A DNA stretch of 64,000 nucleotides from Gp1-AA133 sp963850425 (GCA_963850425.1 CAWKLF010000001.1:372001-436000), one strand, 5' to 3'; numbered from the stretch's first letter, positions 36,331-44,682 are shown. Translations and numbers: made by a program. The notes: generated by a model not told the origin, from the letters alone.

Positions 36331-36591
36331 CTAGCTGTTCTGTATTTCGCGCAGCGCCCGCCGTAAGTGTTTCTTTGCACTTTCCTTGCTGATCCCCAGC
36401 ACCCTGGCAACTTCAGGCACCGTGTATCCGTGCAACTCAGTCAGCACGAAGACATCACGGCAACGGGGTTGGAGCAACAAGGCACGGAGCATGGTCAGCT
36501 GAAATAATCGATCTGCGTTCTCGCCTGGTTTGACGGAAACATTCCCGATCGAACCATGCTCCCTCACCTGCCGACCTCGAATCATCGTCAT
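36331..36591 (-). CDS. Stand-alone sigma-70 region 4 (helix-turn-helix) protein
   Basis: 86 residues. From about residue 33 onward the protein matches ECF sigma region 4: LLLQPRCRDVFVLTELHGYT followed by VPEVARVLGISKESAKKHLR RALREI, the -35-recognition helix-turn-helix. Region 2, needed for -10 binding and core RNA polymerase clamp contact, is missing and is not found upstream in any frame. It is either a truncated sigma gene or a small DNA-binding regulator derived from one. Its ATG overlaps the TGA of a short upstream frame (ATGA), suggesting coupling. It diverges from the complete ECF sigma gene at 36788, so the two may share a control region. Confidence 0.65.
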   Translation of the reverse strand: MTMIRGRQVREHGSIGNVSVKPGENADRLFQLTMLRALLLQPRCRDVFVLTELHGYTVPEVARVLGISKESAKKHLRRALREIQNS

Positions 36592-36653
36592 CGCATGAAT
36601 CGTGCGGCCTGCAGGAATTCCGTTTCACGTGCGGCGACAAATTTTTGACGCAT
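36588..36653 (-). CDS. Possible 21-aa upstream peptide coupled to the region-4 gene
   Basis: The frame MRQKFVAARETEFLQAARFM ends in TGA that overlaps the ATG of the region-4 gene. Longer in-frame extension reaches 36812 but would overlap the divergent sigma gene. It may be a leader peptide controlling translation of the next gene, or the degraded front of a longer sigma gene. Confidence 0.2.
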   Translation of the reverse strand: MRQKFVAARETEFLQAARFMR

Positions 36654-36787
36654 GGCTCGTGATTCAGGGATCGGCCGGTTTTCTGGTGTCCCATTTCCGT
36701 CAAAAACCCCTGTCCATCCGCCCGCTCGGGGATTCCCCGGTTTAGGTGTAAGATGTTCGCCACTCCTGCTGTCGCCGGGGCAAGCCG

Positions 36788-37384
36788 TTGCAATTTCAGC
36801 CTTTTGACGCACCTTACGTAGACCTTCTTCGCCGTGGAGATCCTCGGACCCAGGACCACTTCGTCGCCTACTTCAGCGAACTGATTCAGCTCAAATTGCG
36901 GGCCAAGCTGCGCACTATCCAAGCCATCGAAGATGTGAAGCAGGAGACCTTCGCCCGCGTCCTGACGGCCCTCCGCAGCCCCACCGGAATTCGCCAGCCG
37001 GAGCGTCTCGGAGCATTCGTCAACTCGATATGCAACAACGTTTTGCTGGAGCAATATCGCGCGAATGCTAAGGTGACATCGATTGATGAGGAGACGGCCA
37101 ACGAGCTGCCCGATCGGCGCACGGACGTGGAAGGCACAGTCGCCGCCAGGCAGATGGAAGAAAAGGTGCGCGAGATCCTCGACGAAATGTCCGAGCGGGA
37201 CCGCCGGATTATTCGGGAAGTCTTTCTGGAAGAACGGGATAAGGACGAAGTGTGTCGCGATTTTGGCATAGACCGCGACTACCTGCGGGTCCTGGTGCAC
37301 CGTGCCAAGCTGTCATTTAAGTCCGAATACTTAAGAATCATCGAGCGCCGGCCGCCGGGTTTGTCGGCTGCGGGGGGCCAGTGA
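36788..37384 (+). CDS. ECF-type RNA polymerase sigma factor
   Basis: 198 residues from TTG 36788; no in-frame ATG or GTG lies just upstream. Region 2 is recognisable around residues 20-95 (HFVAYFSELIQLKLRAKLR, IEDVKQETFARVLTALR), and region 4 around 130-185 (MSERDRRIIREVFLEERDKD followed by the helix EVCRDFGIDRDYLRVLVHRA). It would bind core polymerase and direct it to a dedicated promoter set. The anti-sigma gene starts 53 bases downstream, then the unknown protein and the TPR-CHAT lipoprotein, all on the same strand. Autoregulation is likely but I could not identify a -35/-10 pair with confidence. Confidence 0.85.
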   Translation: MQFQPFDAPYVDLLRRGDPRTQDHFVAYFSELIQLKLRAKLRTIQAIEDVKQETFARVLTALRSPTGIRQPERLGAFVNSICNNVLLEQYRANAKVTSIDEETANELPDRRTDVEGTVAARQMEEKVREILDEMSERDRRIIREVFLEERDKDEVCRDFGIDRDYLRVLVHRAKLSFKSEYLRIIERRPPGLSAAGGQ

Positions 37385-37437
37385 AACGATTTCACCTCTG
37401 GTTTCACTACCCATTGTAAGAGGGGGAGGCAGTGGAG

Positions 37438-38121
37438 ATGAACCACGCCGACGCAGTGCGTATGAATGCGACTGAAAAGTACTTGCTGAATGAATTGGAC
37501 TCGGCGGAACTCGACCGGTTCGAAGAACACATGTTCGATTGCCAGGAATGCACTCTCGACGTCCGCGCCGCCGCAGCGTTCCTTGAACAAAGCAAGAACA
37601 TCCTTGCCAAGGCTGCCGTTCCGATGCCCATACCAGTTCGCACACCGGCACTCGCACCCACACCCAGTCACTGGCTGGCATGGTTGCGCCCAGGCTACGC
37701 CATGGCAGCAATGGCGGCCCTGGCGTTTGTCATTGGTTATCAGAATCTGGTCTCTATTCCCAAAATGAAGGGGGCCTTGCAGAATCCCCATGTTATGCCC
37801 TGGGCCTCGGTGAACGTGGGCACATGGGGAGCAGGCGGCCCGACTATCAGCATTCCACCGAAACAAAGCTTCTTACTCTTTGTCAGGATCCCGCCCGAAG
37901 CAGGCTACGCGCGCTACACAGCGGACTTGTATAACCCATCCGGAAAGCTAGAATGGTCACTCACATTTCCGGCCACAGCAGGTCAAGATCAGTGGCCGAT
38001 GCAGGTTCCGGGGGCAGATCGGCAAGCCGGAACATATACCTTGAAAGTTCGCGGCAACACCGCCGCGGGAGAAAGCAGGGACCTCGGCCGAACCTCATTT
38101 GATCTGCAAATTCAGAACTAG
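37438..38121 (+). CDS. Membrane zinc anti-sigma factor
   Basis: About 227 residues. GGGGGAGG 8-9 bases upstream favours ATG 37438 over GTG 37432. The N-terminal part has the zinc anti-sigma motif His-x3-Cys-x2-Cys in HMFDCQECTL (His31, Cys35, Cys38). A proline-rich linker (PMPIPVRTPALAPTP) leads to one membrane helix (YAMAAMAALAFVIGYQNLV, about 86-105). The remaining 120 residues would be outside the cytoplasm and read as a beta-sandwich (FLLFVRIPPEAGYARYTADL, GTYTLKVRGNTAAG). Known relatives hold their sigma factor at the membrane until proteolysis or a conformational signal frees it. Its position behind the ECF gene makes that sigma its obvious partner. Confidence 0.82.
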   Translation: MNHADAVRMNATEKYLLNELDSAELDRFEEHMFDCQECTLDVRAAAAFLEQSKNILAKAAVPMPIPVRTPALAPTPSHWLAWLRPGYAMAAMAALAFVIGYQNLVSIPKMKGALQNPHVMPWASVNVGTWGAGGPTISIPPKQSFLLFVRIPPEAGYARYTADLYNPSGKLEWSLTFPATAGQDQWPMQVPGADRQAGTYTLKVRGNTAAGESRDLGRTSFDLQIQN

Positions 38122-38145
38122 CCTCAACTGAGCGGAGCGTACACC

Positions 38146-39147
38146 ATGACAATCGAAATGGACGAAGAGGTGGCTACCATGGATGCAACTAATCCCTGTC
38201 ACCAGTTTCACGCAGAGGGGAGCGCACTCAGCGGAGATTTGCGAGCTCCCATTAGACAGAAAATCGAGACACAAGCTCCGATTGAACTCAACGATCGGCG
38301 GGGCGGACACCTGACTCGCTTTGTTTCTGATGTCAGCATCGAGGGACTGGTCTCCTTCAAGCGGGCGGAAACACGCGTATCCGGCAGCATGATTAAGGGC
38401 AAATGGGTCACCCTCGCCACCACCATTCTGGAAGGCCTGAACGTTTTCGAAGTCATTTCCGTCGATCGCGTGATTGCCCAGGTCTCCACGTCGCACGCCA
38501 GGATCCGCGGCCACGTTCCGAAAGTGACGTTCCTGGGCAGTAAATTCGAAAACCTGCAGGTGAGTGGCATTCCGGTGGAGATCACCTACAATTATGGCGT
38601 GTGTCCTGCACCTCAGAATGATGACTCCTACCTGTCGGACGAGAAATTCGTCGGGGAGGCCAGCAAGTGGACGAAAACGATTGTCGAGAAGAAAATTCTT
38701 TTCGGCAATGCTAAAACAGAGTATGAGCAGCGGAGCACAACCATTTCGAAACTTCTCGAGGTGGTAAAAGACAAAGATTACAAGTCTTTGAAAAATGATG
38801 GCAGGGTTTCTAGACTGCGCCAGTTCGACCCAAACGATAACCGACCCAGACTCACATGTTCGCTCGTCGAAAGCATCGATATCTCCAGAGTCAAGAAACA
38901 ACTCCCCAGGGTGGAGACCGTGGGGCATGTGATCGTGATACCCGATTTTGGCGCAGTGTCGCTCGGGGAAATCGAAGTTGGCCTCGAAGAGCCAAGAGAG
39001 GTTGCTTACTCTTGTGGCACGAGTGCAGAGCTTCGTCAAATGAGCAACTACTTCGAACTCACCATGCTCAACATGGAACTGGGCTGCATCGGAGACGCCA
39101 GTCTCAAGGCCGCCCGATCCAAGACCAACGGAACTACCAACCCGTAG
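38146..39147 (+). CDS. Protein of unknown family in the sigma/CHAT cassette
   Basis: 333 residues, starting 24 bases after the anti-sigma stop; ATG 38146 is preceded by GGAGCG about nine bases upstream, and a second ATG occurs at 38179. No signal peptide, membrane helix or familiar motif is visible. Residues about 40-165 are beta-rich (LVSFKRAETRVSGSMIKGKW, VDRVIAQVSTSHARI, VTFLGSKFENLQVSGIPVEI). The middle is charged and helical (ASKWTKTIVEKKILFGNAK), and the C-terminal third is again beta-rich (VGHVIVIPDFGAVSLGEIEV). It may be the effector, trigger or substrate of the neighbouring TPR-CHAT protease; that is inference from position only. Confidence 0.75.
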   Translation: MTIEMDEEVATMDATNPCHQFHAEGSALSGDLRAPIRQKIETQAPIELNDRRGGHLTRFVSDVSIEGLVSFKRAETRVSGSMIKGKWVTLATTILEGLNVFEVISVDRVIAQVSTSHARIRGHVPKVTFLGSKFENLQVSGIPVEITYNYGVCPAPQNDDSYLSDEKFVGEASKWTKTIVEKKILFGNAKTEYEQRSTTISKLLEVVKDKDYKSLKNDGRVSRLRQFDPNDNRPRLTCSLVESIDISRVKKQLPRVETVGHVIVIPDFGAVSLGEIEVGLEEPREVAYSCGTSAELRQMSNYFELTMLNMELGCIGDASLKAARSKTNGTTNP

Positions 39148-41603
39148 TTCTCAGTCTTCTCTTTTTAACGCTTCTCTGCGGGCTCGCCTGTCGTCAACAA
39201 GCGAGCCCGCAAGTTCTTTTCGACCAGGCCAGCCAGACTTTCCGTCAGGGCAACTTTGAACAATGCCAGCAACTGGCCGAGCGGCAGTTTCAGCGCCTCC
39301 AGCATTCCGATCCGGAATGGGCCTGGAGATTCCGCCTGCTGCACGCCAAGTCCCTGCTGTGGCGTGGCATGTTTTCCGAAGCGCTCGCTCTGCTCAATTC
39401 TCCCGCACCAGCTTCCAGGAAGCGTGACGAGGACATCGAGAAGATGGCGCTGCAAGGCGCTGCGCTGGCACGTGTGCACAAGTTCCCTGAAGCTGAGAAA
39501 GCGCTCGCGCCTGCTCTGCCCCAATGCCAATCCTCATGGGAGCCATCCTGCGGCGATGCTCTGCTCGCCCAAGGTGTGCTGCATCTCCAGAAAGGGAACC
39601 CCCCTTTCGCGAAACAATTCTTCCTCCAGTCCTTGCAGGCGGGACGCGCCCACCACGACCAGTTTCTGGAAGCGACTGCTCTTTTGAATCTGGGCGCAAC
39701 CGCCTTGCAGGATGAACACTACGACGAAACCATTGACTGGACCCAGGCGGCCAACGATGCTGCCCTGCGCTCGGGATTCGGCAACACGACTCGCACCGCC
39801 CAAGGAAATCTCGGTTTCGCCTACTTCAAACTGGGTGACATGGAGAATTCCCTGCGTCTCTCGCTCCAGGCCGAAGAGAGCGCCAGAAAAGCGAACACCA
39901 AAATCCTTGATCTGTACTGGCTGACCAACGTCGGATACGTGTACGCGGAGACCGGGGACTCCACGCGTGCAAAACAAACCTACCTGCAGGCGCTCAATAT
40001 CGCGCAGGAAATCAACAGCCAGGAGGGTATTTACAACGCGTGTCGCGCCCTTGCGCTCGTATCGGTCGCCATGGACGATCTCGCCGACGCGCGCAAATAT
40101 GCTGATCAAGCCATCGCCCTGGCGCGCGCCGACAACAATCGCTTCAACGAACTCTTCCCGCTGCTGGTCAAGGGATCGCTCTCCGCAAAATCACGAGACT
40201 ACGCGGCTGCGGAGCAAACCTTCCGCGAAGTGGAATCTGATCCCCATGCGAATCTGTCGCTGAAGTGGCGCGCTCTTCACGCCCTGGCGCGTCTCTACCA
40301 GGAACAGGGCCGGAACGCCGATGCCGACCGGTCCTATCGCGCGTCTCTCATCACCTTCGAAACAGAACGCGGCTCCTTGCGCCGCAATGAAACCAAGTTG
40401 CCGTTCTCCGGAAATGGATCGCAAATTTACGACGATTATATCCACTTCCTCATGGCGCAGCAGAAGTCAGACGAGGCCCTGCGCTGGGCCGAGTACAGTC
40501 GCGCCCGCACATTGGCTGAAGGACTGCAACTGCTGTCTCCGCAAGCTACCGCGCCTCCTCCGGCGCTCGACCCTAAAGCGATCTCCCGGAGGGTCGGAGG
40601 AAACATCTGGTTTTACTGGCTCGGAGAGAAACAATCGTTTCTCTGGGTCATCACGGCCATGAAGGTCACTCTATTCAATCTTCCGCCCCGCGGCGAGATC
40701 GAAGCCACAGCCCGCCGTTACCGCGATGCTCTCAATGGTCCGCAGGACGTTCTTGAGTCCGGCGATCGCGATGGCCAGTGGCTTTACACCTCGCTGGTCG
40801 CGCCCGCCGGGGATTCGTTGAGGGGCTCCACGACCTTCATCATTCCCGACGGAAGCTTGAACAACCTGAATTTCGAAACGTTGCTGGTGCCCGGTGCCAA
40901 GCCGCACTACTGGATTGAGGACGCCACGGTCGTGAACGCCAGTTCCCTCCGGCTGCTCGCCGCTTCCACTGCTTCAAGGAAACAAGGCATAACCCGCCGC
41001 TTGCTTCTTATGGGAAATAGCGTCGCACCGAACGACAAATATCCCGAACTCCGCAAAGCCGCCAGCCAGATGGCGAGCATCGAGAAGCACTTTCTCCCGG
41101 AGAACAGGAAGACCTTGTCCGGCGCGCAGGCTACCCCCGGCGCGTATCTCAACGGCGCCCCTGAGCAATTCTCGTATATCCATTTTGTAGCCCATGGCAC
41201 CGCCAGCCGAACAAGCCCGCTCGACTCAGCAATTATTCTTTCCCGCAGCGGCGCGGCCGATGATTCCTTCAAGCTCTACGCGCGCGACATTCTTGCCCAT
41301 CCCTTGCACGCTCAGCTGGTGACCATTTCCGCTTGCTACGGCTCCGGCGAGCGCGCTTTTTCTGGTGAAGGGCTCGTTGGATTGTCCTGGGCTTTCCTTT
41401 GGGCCGGAGCTCACAACGTCGTCGGCGCGCTATGGGAGGTCACGGATGTTTCGACCGACCGGCTCATGGACAGGTTTTATGACGAACTCGACAAGGGTGC
41501 TCCCCCCGAGGCGGCCTTGCGCAATGCAAAACTTTCGCTGCTCCACAGCGAGTACCACAAGGCGTTCTACTGGGGGCCATTCCTGCTTTACTCAGGATCG
41601 TAG
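39012..41603 (+). CDS. TPR-CHAT caspase-like protease, predicted lipoprotein
   Basis: The frame encodes a lipoprotein-type signal LSLLFLTLLCGLAC with lipid-acceptor Cys codon at 39189, then about eight TPR units (roughly 39240-40420), then a C-terminal CHAT peptidase domain. The catalytic His is in FVAHGTAS (codon 41193) and the Cys in ISACYGSG (codon 41334). The domain ends with the conserved GLSWAFLWAGAHNVVGALW and YWGPFLLYSG. The start is uncertain: no ATG/GTG lies near the signal in this frame. TTG 39012 is used here; CTG 39084 would give a more normal 35-residue signal. Both overlap the preceding gene. Predicted location is membrane-anchored outside the cytoplasm, where the anti-sigma C-terminal domain would be. 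Confidence 0.85.
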   Translation: MWHECRASSNEQLLRTHHAQHGTGLHRRRQSQGRPIQDQRNYQPVVLSLLFLTLLCGLACRQQASPQVLFDQASQTFRQGNFEQCQQLAERQFQRLQHSDPEWAWRFRLLHAKSLLWRGMFSEALALLNSPAPASRKRDEDIEKMALQGAALARVHKFPEAEKALAPALPQCQSSWEPSCGDALLAQGVLHLQKGNPPFAKQFFLQSLQAGRAHHDQFLEATALLNLGATALQDEHYDETIDWTQAANDAALRSGFGNTTRTAQGNLGFAYFKLGDMENSLRLSLQAEESARKANTKILDLYWLTNVGYVYAETGDSTRAKQTYLQALNIAQEINSQEGIYNACRALALVSVAMDDLADARKYADQAIALARADNNRFNELFPLLVKGSLSAKSRDYAAAEQTFREVESDPHANLSLKWRALHALARLYQEQGRNADADRSYRASLITFETERGSLRRNETKLPFSGNGSQIYDDYIHFLMAQQKSDEALRWAEYSRARTLAEGLQLLSPQATAPPPALDPKAISRRVGGNIWFYWLGEKQSFLWVITAMKVTLFNLPPRGEIEATARRYRDALNGPQDVLESGDRDGQWLYTSLVAPAGDSLRGSTTFIIPDGSLNNLNFETLLVPGAKPHYWIEDATVVNASSLRLLAASTASRKQGITRRLLLMGNSVAPNDKYPELRKAASQMASIEKHFLPENRKTLSGAQATPGAYLNGAPEQFSYIHFVAHGTASRTSPLDSAIILSRSGAADDSFKLYARDILAHPLHAQLVTISACYGSGERAFSGEGLVGLSWAFLWAGAHNVVGALWEVTDVSTDRLMDRFYDELDKGAPPEAALRNAKLSLLHSEYHKAFYWGPFLLYSGS

Positions 41604-41612
41604 GCCGCGCGC

Positions 41613-42275
41613 TCAAACAACACGGCCTAGGTTGAGAGTCAAGTCAGGCTCCGTGCCCGCGACCTCAATTTCGCTGCAGTCCTTCAGCACCCAGCTTGGC
41701 TTGGCATCACGAAGATCCTGGGCACTACACGTGGTGTGCAGCGCGATCACCCTTGCCCCCGCGGCCAGCCCGGCTTTAATCCCGGCACCCACGTCTTCCA
41801 CAACCACGCAATCCTCGGCGCGATGACTCAGCAAGGTGGCTGCCTTTAGATAGGGCTCCGGATGCGGCTTGCCATTCTTGATGTCATTGGAGGTCACCAT
41901 CTTTTCAGGAATGGGCAGACCCGCCGCCCGCAGGCGTACCTCGGCCAGCGCGCGCGTTGCCGACGTCACGATGGTCCATCGATTCTCAGGCAATTTCCGC
42001 AGCAACTCGAGCGCGCCCGGGAGCGGAACAACGCCTTCCAGGTCTTCGATTTCACGGCGCTCAATGATGCTATTTTCCGCGTCGTGATCCGCATCCGGCA
42101 GAAGTTCGCGCACCGTCGTCAGACTGGGACGGCCGTGCGCCCGCGCCACAACTTCCTCCGGATCGAAGTCGCGCTCAAGGGCCCACTTTCGCCAAACCCG
42201 GCCGACCGCGGGGGTCGAGTCGATAAGAACACCGTCCATGTCAAAAAGAAGAGCACCGCAGTGAATTCGAGTCAT
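41613..42275 (-). CDS. HAD-superfamily sugar-phosphatase-like hydrolase
   Basis: 220 residues. HAD motif I is LLFDMDGVLIDS (Asp12 nucleophile, Asp14), motif II is TIVTSATRALAEVRLRAAG, motif III Lys is in KNGKPHPEPYLKAA and motif IV is VVVEDVGAGIKAGLAAG. The helical cap inserted after motif I makes it subfamily IA, like beta-phosphoglucomutase, GPH and sugar phosphatases. The exact substrate is unknown. It converges on the TPR-CHAT gene with only nine bases between stops, so there is no room for a separate terminator. Confidence 0.87.
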   Translation of the reverse strand: MTRIHCGALLFDMDGVLIDSTPAVGRVWRKWALERDFDPEEVVARAHGRPSLTTVRELLPDADHDAENSIIERREIEDLEGVVPLPGALELLRKLPENRWTIVTSATRALAEVRLRAAGLPIPEKMVTSNDIKNGKPHPEPYLKAATLLSHRAEDCVVVEDVGAGIKAGLAAGARVIALHTTCSAQDLRDAKPSWVLKDCSEIEVAGTEPDLTLNLGRVV

Positions 42276-42347
42276 GAGCTTCTGACGAACCTATGGAGTC
42301 GCTGACAACGGAAGTGGGGCTTAGCGGTCGCGGTCAGACTCATCGAG

Positions 42348-43400
42348 TCACACCTGCATCACAATTTCCGCAATCCGCTCCGCTGCATGTCCATCCCAAA
42401 GAGCGGGTATCCCTCCCTGTTTCGCGCCCCCATTCAGCACTCGTGCCGTCTCGCTCCTGAGCTGGTCGAGATCCTCGCCCACCAGAACATTCGATCCCAC
42501 CGACACGGTAACCGGCCGTTCGGTGCTCGTCCGCAACGTGAGGCATGGAACTTTGAGGAACGTGGTTTCTTCCTGGATCCCCCCCGAGTCAGTAATTACC
42601 AGTGTGGCGCGCCGTTGCAGTCCCAGAAATTCAATATATGGCAACGGCCCCAGCAAGCGCAGTTTCCCAACATCGACTGCGAGGTCGGTCAGACGCTGGC
42701 GCGTTCTGGGATGCACTGGGAACACAACTTGTACATCTTTCTGAATTTCGCGCAATGTCTGGACAATTTCCCGCAACCGGTCGCCGGAATCCACATTCGA
42801 AGGCCGATGCAGAGTAACCAGCACATACCGCTCCGGCATACCGTTCAAGCGTTCGGCCGCCGGAAGCAGCCGCACCAGGCTATCGATCATCACGTTCCCC
42901 ACCCGATGAATCTTCTCCGCCGGTATGCCCTCGCGCTGGAGATTGCCATCTCCATCTTCCGAGGGAGTAAACAAAAGATCCGCGAGTTGGTCGGTCACCA
43001 GGCGGTTAATCTCTTCGGGCATGCGACGATCGAACGAGCGCAACCCCGCCTCCACATGTCCCAGGCGCACCCACAACTTGGAACACACCAGTGCAGCAGC
43101 CAAGGTGGAATTCACATCGCCATAAACCAGTACCAGGTCCGGCTTGCGCTCCACTAGCACCGACTCAAAGCGCCTCATGATTTCCGCGGTCTGCACGGCA
43201 TGGCTGCCCGACCCGACTTCCAGGTTGACGTCGGGAGCCGGCATCGCCAGCTGTGAGAAGAACACGTCCGACATGTTCGCGTCATAGTGCTGGCCCGTAT
43301 GCACCAGGGTCTGCGCGGCACCGTGCCCTTCAAGCGCACGCATCACTGGCGCAACCTTCATGAAATTCGGCCTCGCGCCGACCACGTGGAGGACATGCAT
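42348..43400 (-). CDS. wecB: UDP-N-acetylglucosamine 2-epimerase (non-hydrolysing)
   Basis: 350 residues, near the usual 370. The N-terminal GT-B-like half starts VVGARPNFMKVAPV and contains LVHTGQHYDANMSDVFF. Conserved catalytic segments follow: YGDVNSTLAAALVCSKL, GHVEAGLRSFDRRMPEEINR and, in the C-terminal half, TDSGGIQEETTFLKVPCLTLR TSTERP (read across). It converts UDP-GlcNAc to UDP-ManNAc for surface polysaccharide. No wecC or polysaccharide cluster is adjacent. tRNA-Leu lies upstream on the same strand. Confidence 0.94.
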   Translation of the reverse strand: MHVLHVVGARPNFMKVAPVMRALEGHGAAQTLVHTGQHYDANMSDVFFSQLAMPAPDVNLEVGSGSHAVQTAEIMRRFESVLVERKPDLVLVYGDVNSTLAAALVCSKLWVRLGHVEAGLRSFDRRMPEEINRLVTDQLADLLFTPSEDGDGNLQREGIPAEKIHRVGNVMIDSLVRLLPAAERLNGMPERYVLVTLHRPSNVDSGDRLREIVQTLREIQKDVQVVFPVHPRTRQRLTDLAVDVGKLRLLGPLPYIEFLGLQRRATLVITDSGGIQEETTFLKVPCLTLRTSTERPVTVSVGSNVLVGEDLDQLRSETARVLNGGAKQGGIPALWDGHAAERIAEIVMQV

Positions 43401-43461
43401 ACGGTTGGAACCATGGAGATTCTAATGGAGAGCCTGACGGCACAGCGGAAACCCGCAGGCG

Positions 43462-43490
43462 AAATCCTGAGTGAGGCGAAGGAACCTGCT
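43462..43490 (+). repeat. Short copy of the intergenic repeat next to tRNA-Leu
   Basis: AATCCTGAGTGAGGCGAAGG and the following ACCTG match the core of the repeats at 29673 and 55668 with an internal deletion. It directly abuts the 3' end of the tRNA-Leu gene. Confidence 0.35.
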
Positions 43491-43491
43491 C

Positions 43492-43578
43492 TGGTGCCGG
43501 GAGGGGGAGTCGAACCCCCAAGACCCGAAGGTCGGCGGATTTTGAGTCCGCTGCGTCTGCCAGTTCCGCCATCCCGGC
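43492..43578 (-). tRNA. tRNA-Leu (anticodon CAA)
   Basis: 87 nt on the minus strand with an encoded CCA. The acceptor stem GCCGGGA pairs with TCCCGGC, discriminator A. The D-arm contains GGCGGAACTGGCAGACGC. The anticodon stem GCGGA/TCCGC encloses CTCAAAA, giving anticodon CAA (codon UUG). A long variable arm (class II, GACCTTCGGGTC) and the T-arm GGTTCGACTCC confirm leucine identity. Confidence 0.97.
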
Positions 43579-43977
43579 TTTTCGTGGAAGTGCTTGTTCA
43601 ACAGCTAATTTTGCGTTCTACTTCGTTGCTATCCAAAATGATAAATGTGTAACCCGGGTAAGAAGGCGTGTCCGTTTTCGCCGATTTCCACGGCTTCTTG
43701 TCTGTGGCCATGAAACGCTGTACCGCCGATTCTCATAGCCCATTGCCAAGTCATTAAGAGAGTACCGTTCGAGATTCTACCATTTTGTTAAGAGCTGATA
43801 CCCTTCGATTTCCCGCGAAGTGGACGACTTGGCGTCTGAGAGCCTATGGCCGAGCGGCGCCAAGCACTGCGTTTCCCCACCCCTTATTGCATTCTTGTGA
43901 ATTCGCAATTCTACGCAGTGCATCTGTCAGCAGATCTTTCCTCGCTGCTGCTTCTCGCTGTTTCTTCGTCAGGTGGA
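43579..43977. other. Intergenic region between tRNA-Leu and greB
   Basis: About 400 bases contain the upstream region of the minus-strand tRNA gene and the downstream region of greB. Frames present on the plus strand lack ribosome sites and known motifs. No terminator hairpin with a T-run was found. Nothing further is recognised. Confidence 0.35.
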
Positions 43978-44580
43978 TTAGCCTCGGCGAGTGAGTCCCT
44001 TTGCCGAGGCCTCGGATCCAGGTGGTTCGCGGAACGGTTCCACAGAAATGCGCTCGTAACGCACTTCCAGAACGGTCAGGTCTTCTGTGCCGCCCGGCAA
44101 TTGAACGACTACGCTGTCACCCGCTGCCGACTTCATCAACGCGCGCCCCAGGGGTGACACCCAACTGATGTGGTTGCGGTTGAGATCGACCTCGTCGGTG
44201 CCCACAATGCTCACCACTCGCGATACTCCCGCGGCATTGGCATAGCGCACGGTCGCTCCGAAGAATGCCCTGGTCGCCGCCTGCCCCGCTCTCGGAGCTT
44301 CCGGGTCCACCACTTCGGCGGCTTCGATTCGCTTCGTGAGAAAGCGAATCCGCCCATCGATCTGCCGCAGCCGCCGCTTGCCGTACCGATAGTCGGCGTT
44401 GTCGCTGCGATCGCCGTTGCCGGCAGCCCACGCCACCACCTCCGTCACAGCCGGGCGCTCCCTAGTAAGCAGAAACCGGTGCTCATCTTTGAGGCGCTCG
44501 AGGCCACTCGGCGTGATGTAGTTCTTGACTGGCGTCCCGGGCACGTCCGCTTGTGGTTTTCTCGTAAACCCTTTTCGCAT
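43978..44580 (-). CDS. greB: Transcription elongation factor GreB-like
   Basis: About 200 residues from ATG 44580; an upstream in-frame start (44625) adds 15 residues without family likeness. A 30-residue tail precedes the GreA/GreB coiled-coil domain (ITPSGLERLKDEHRFLLTRE, WAAGNGDRSDNADYRYGKRR LRQID), whose acidic tip DRSDNADY reaches into the polymerase secondary channel. The FKBP-like C-terminal domain follows (VRYANAAGVSRVVSIVGTDEV, ISWVSPLGRALMKSAAGDSV). The pattern DNADYRYGKRRLRQIDGR is GreB-like rather than GreA-like. It rescues backtracked RNA polymerase. Palindromes lie 100-160 bases upstream. Confidence 0.88.
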   Translation of the reverse strand: MRKGFTRKPQADVPGTPVKNYITPSGLERLKDEHRFLLTRERPAVTEVVAWAAGNGDRSDNADYRYGKRRLRQIDGRIRFLTKRIEAAEVVDPEAPRAGQAATRAFFGATVRYANAAGVSRVVSIVGTDEVDLNRNHISWVSPLGRALMKSAAGDSVVVQLPGGTEDLTVLEVRYERISVEPFREPPGSEASAKGLTRRG

Positions 44581-44682
44581 CTCGTAATCTTTCGTCCTTC
44601 CAGGCGAATCCAGCGGGTGCACCAATGAACGGGTGAACGCCGGCCCTGACCGATTTTTTCACGTTTCTGGGTAACCAGCGAA

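Noticed and set aside
38856..39011. N-terminal extension of the TPR-CHAT frame from ATG 38856
   Set aside because: It lies inside the 333-residue gene, is Arg-rich with no domain, and would put about 110 residues in front of a lipoprotein signal.
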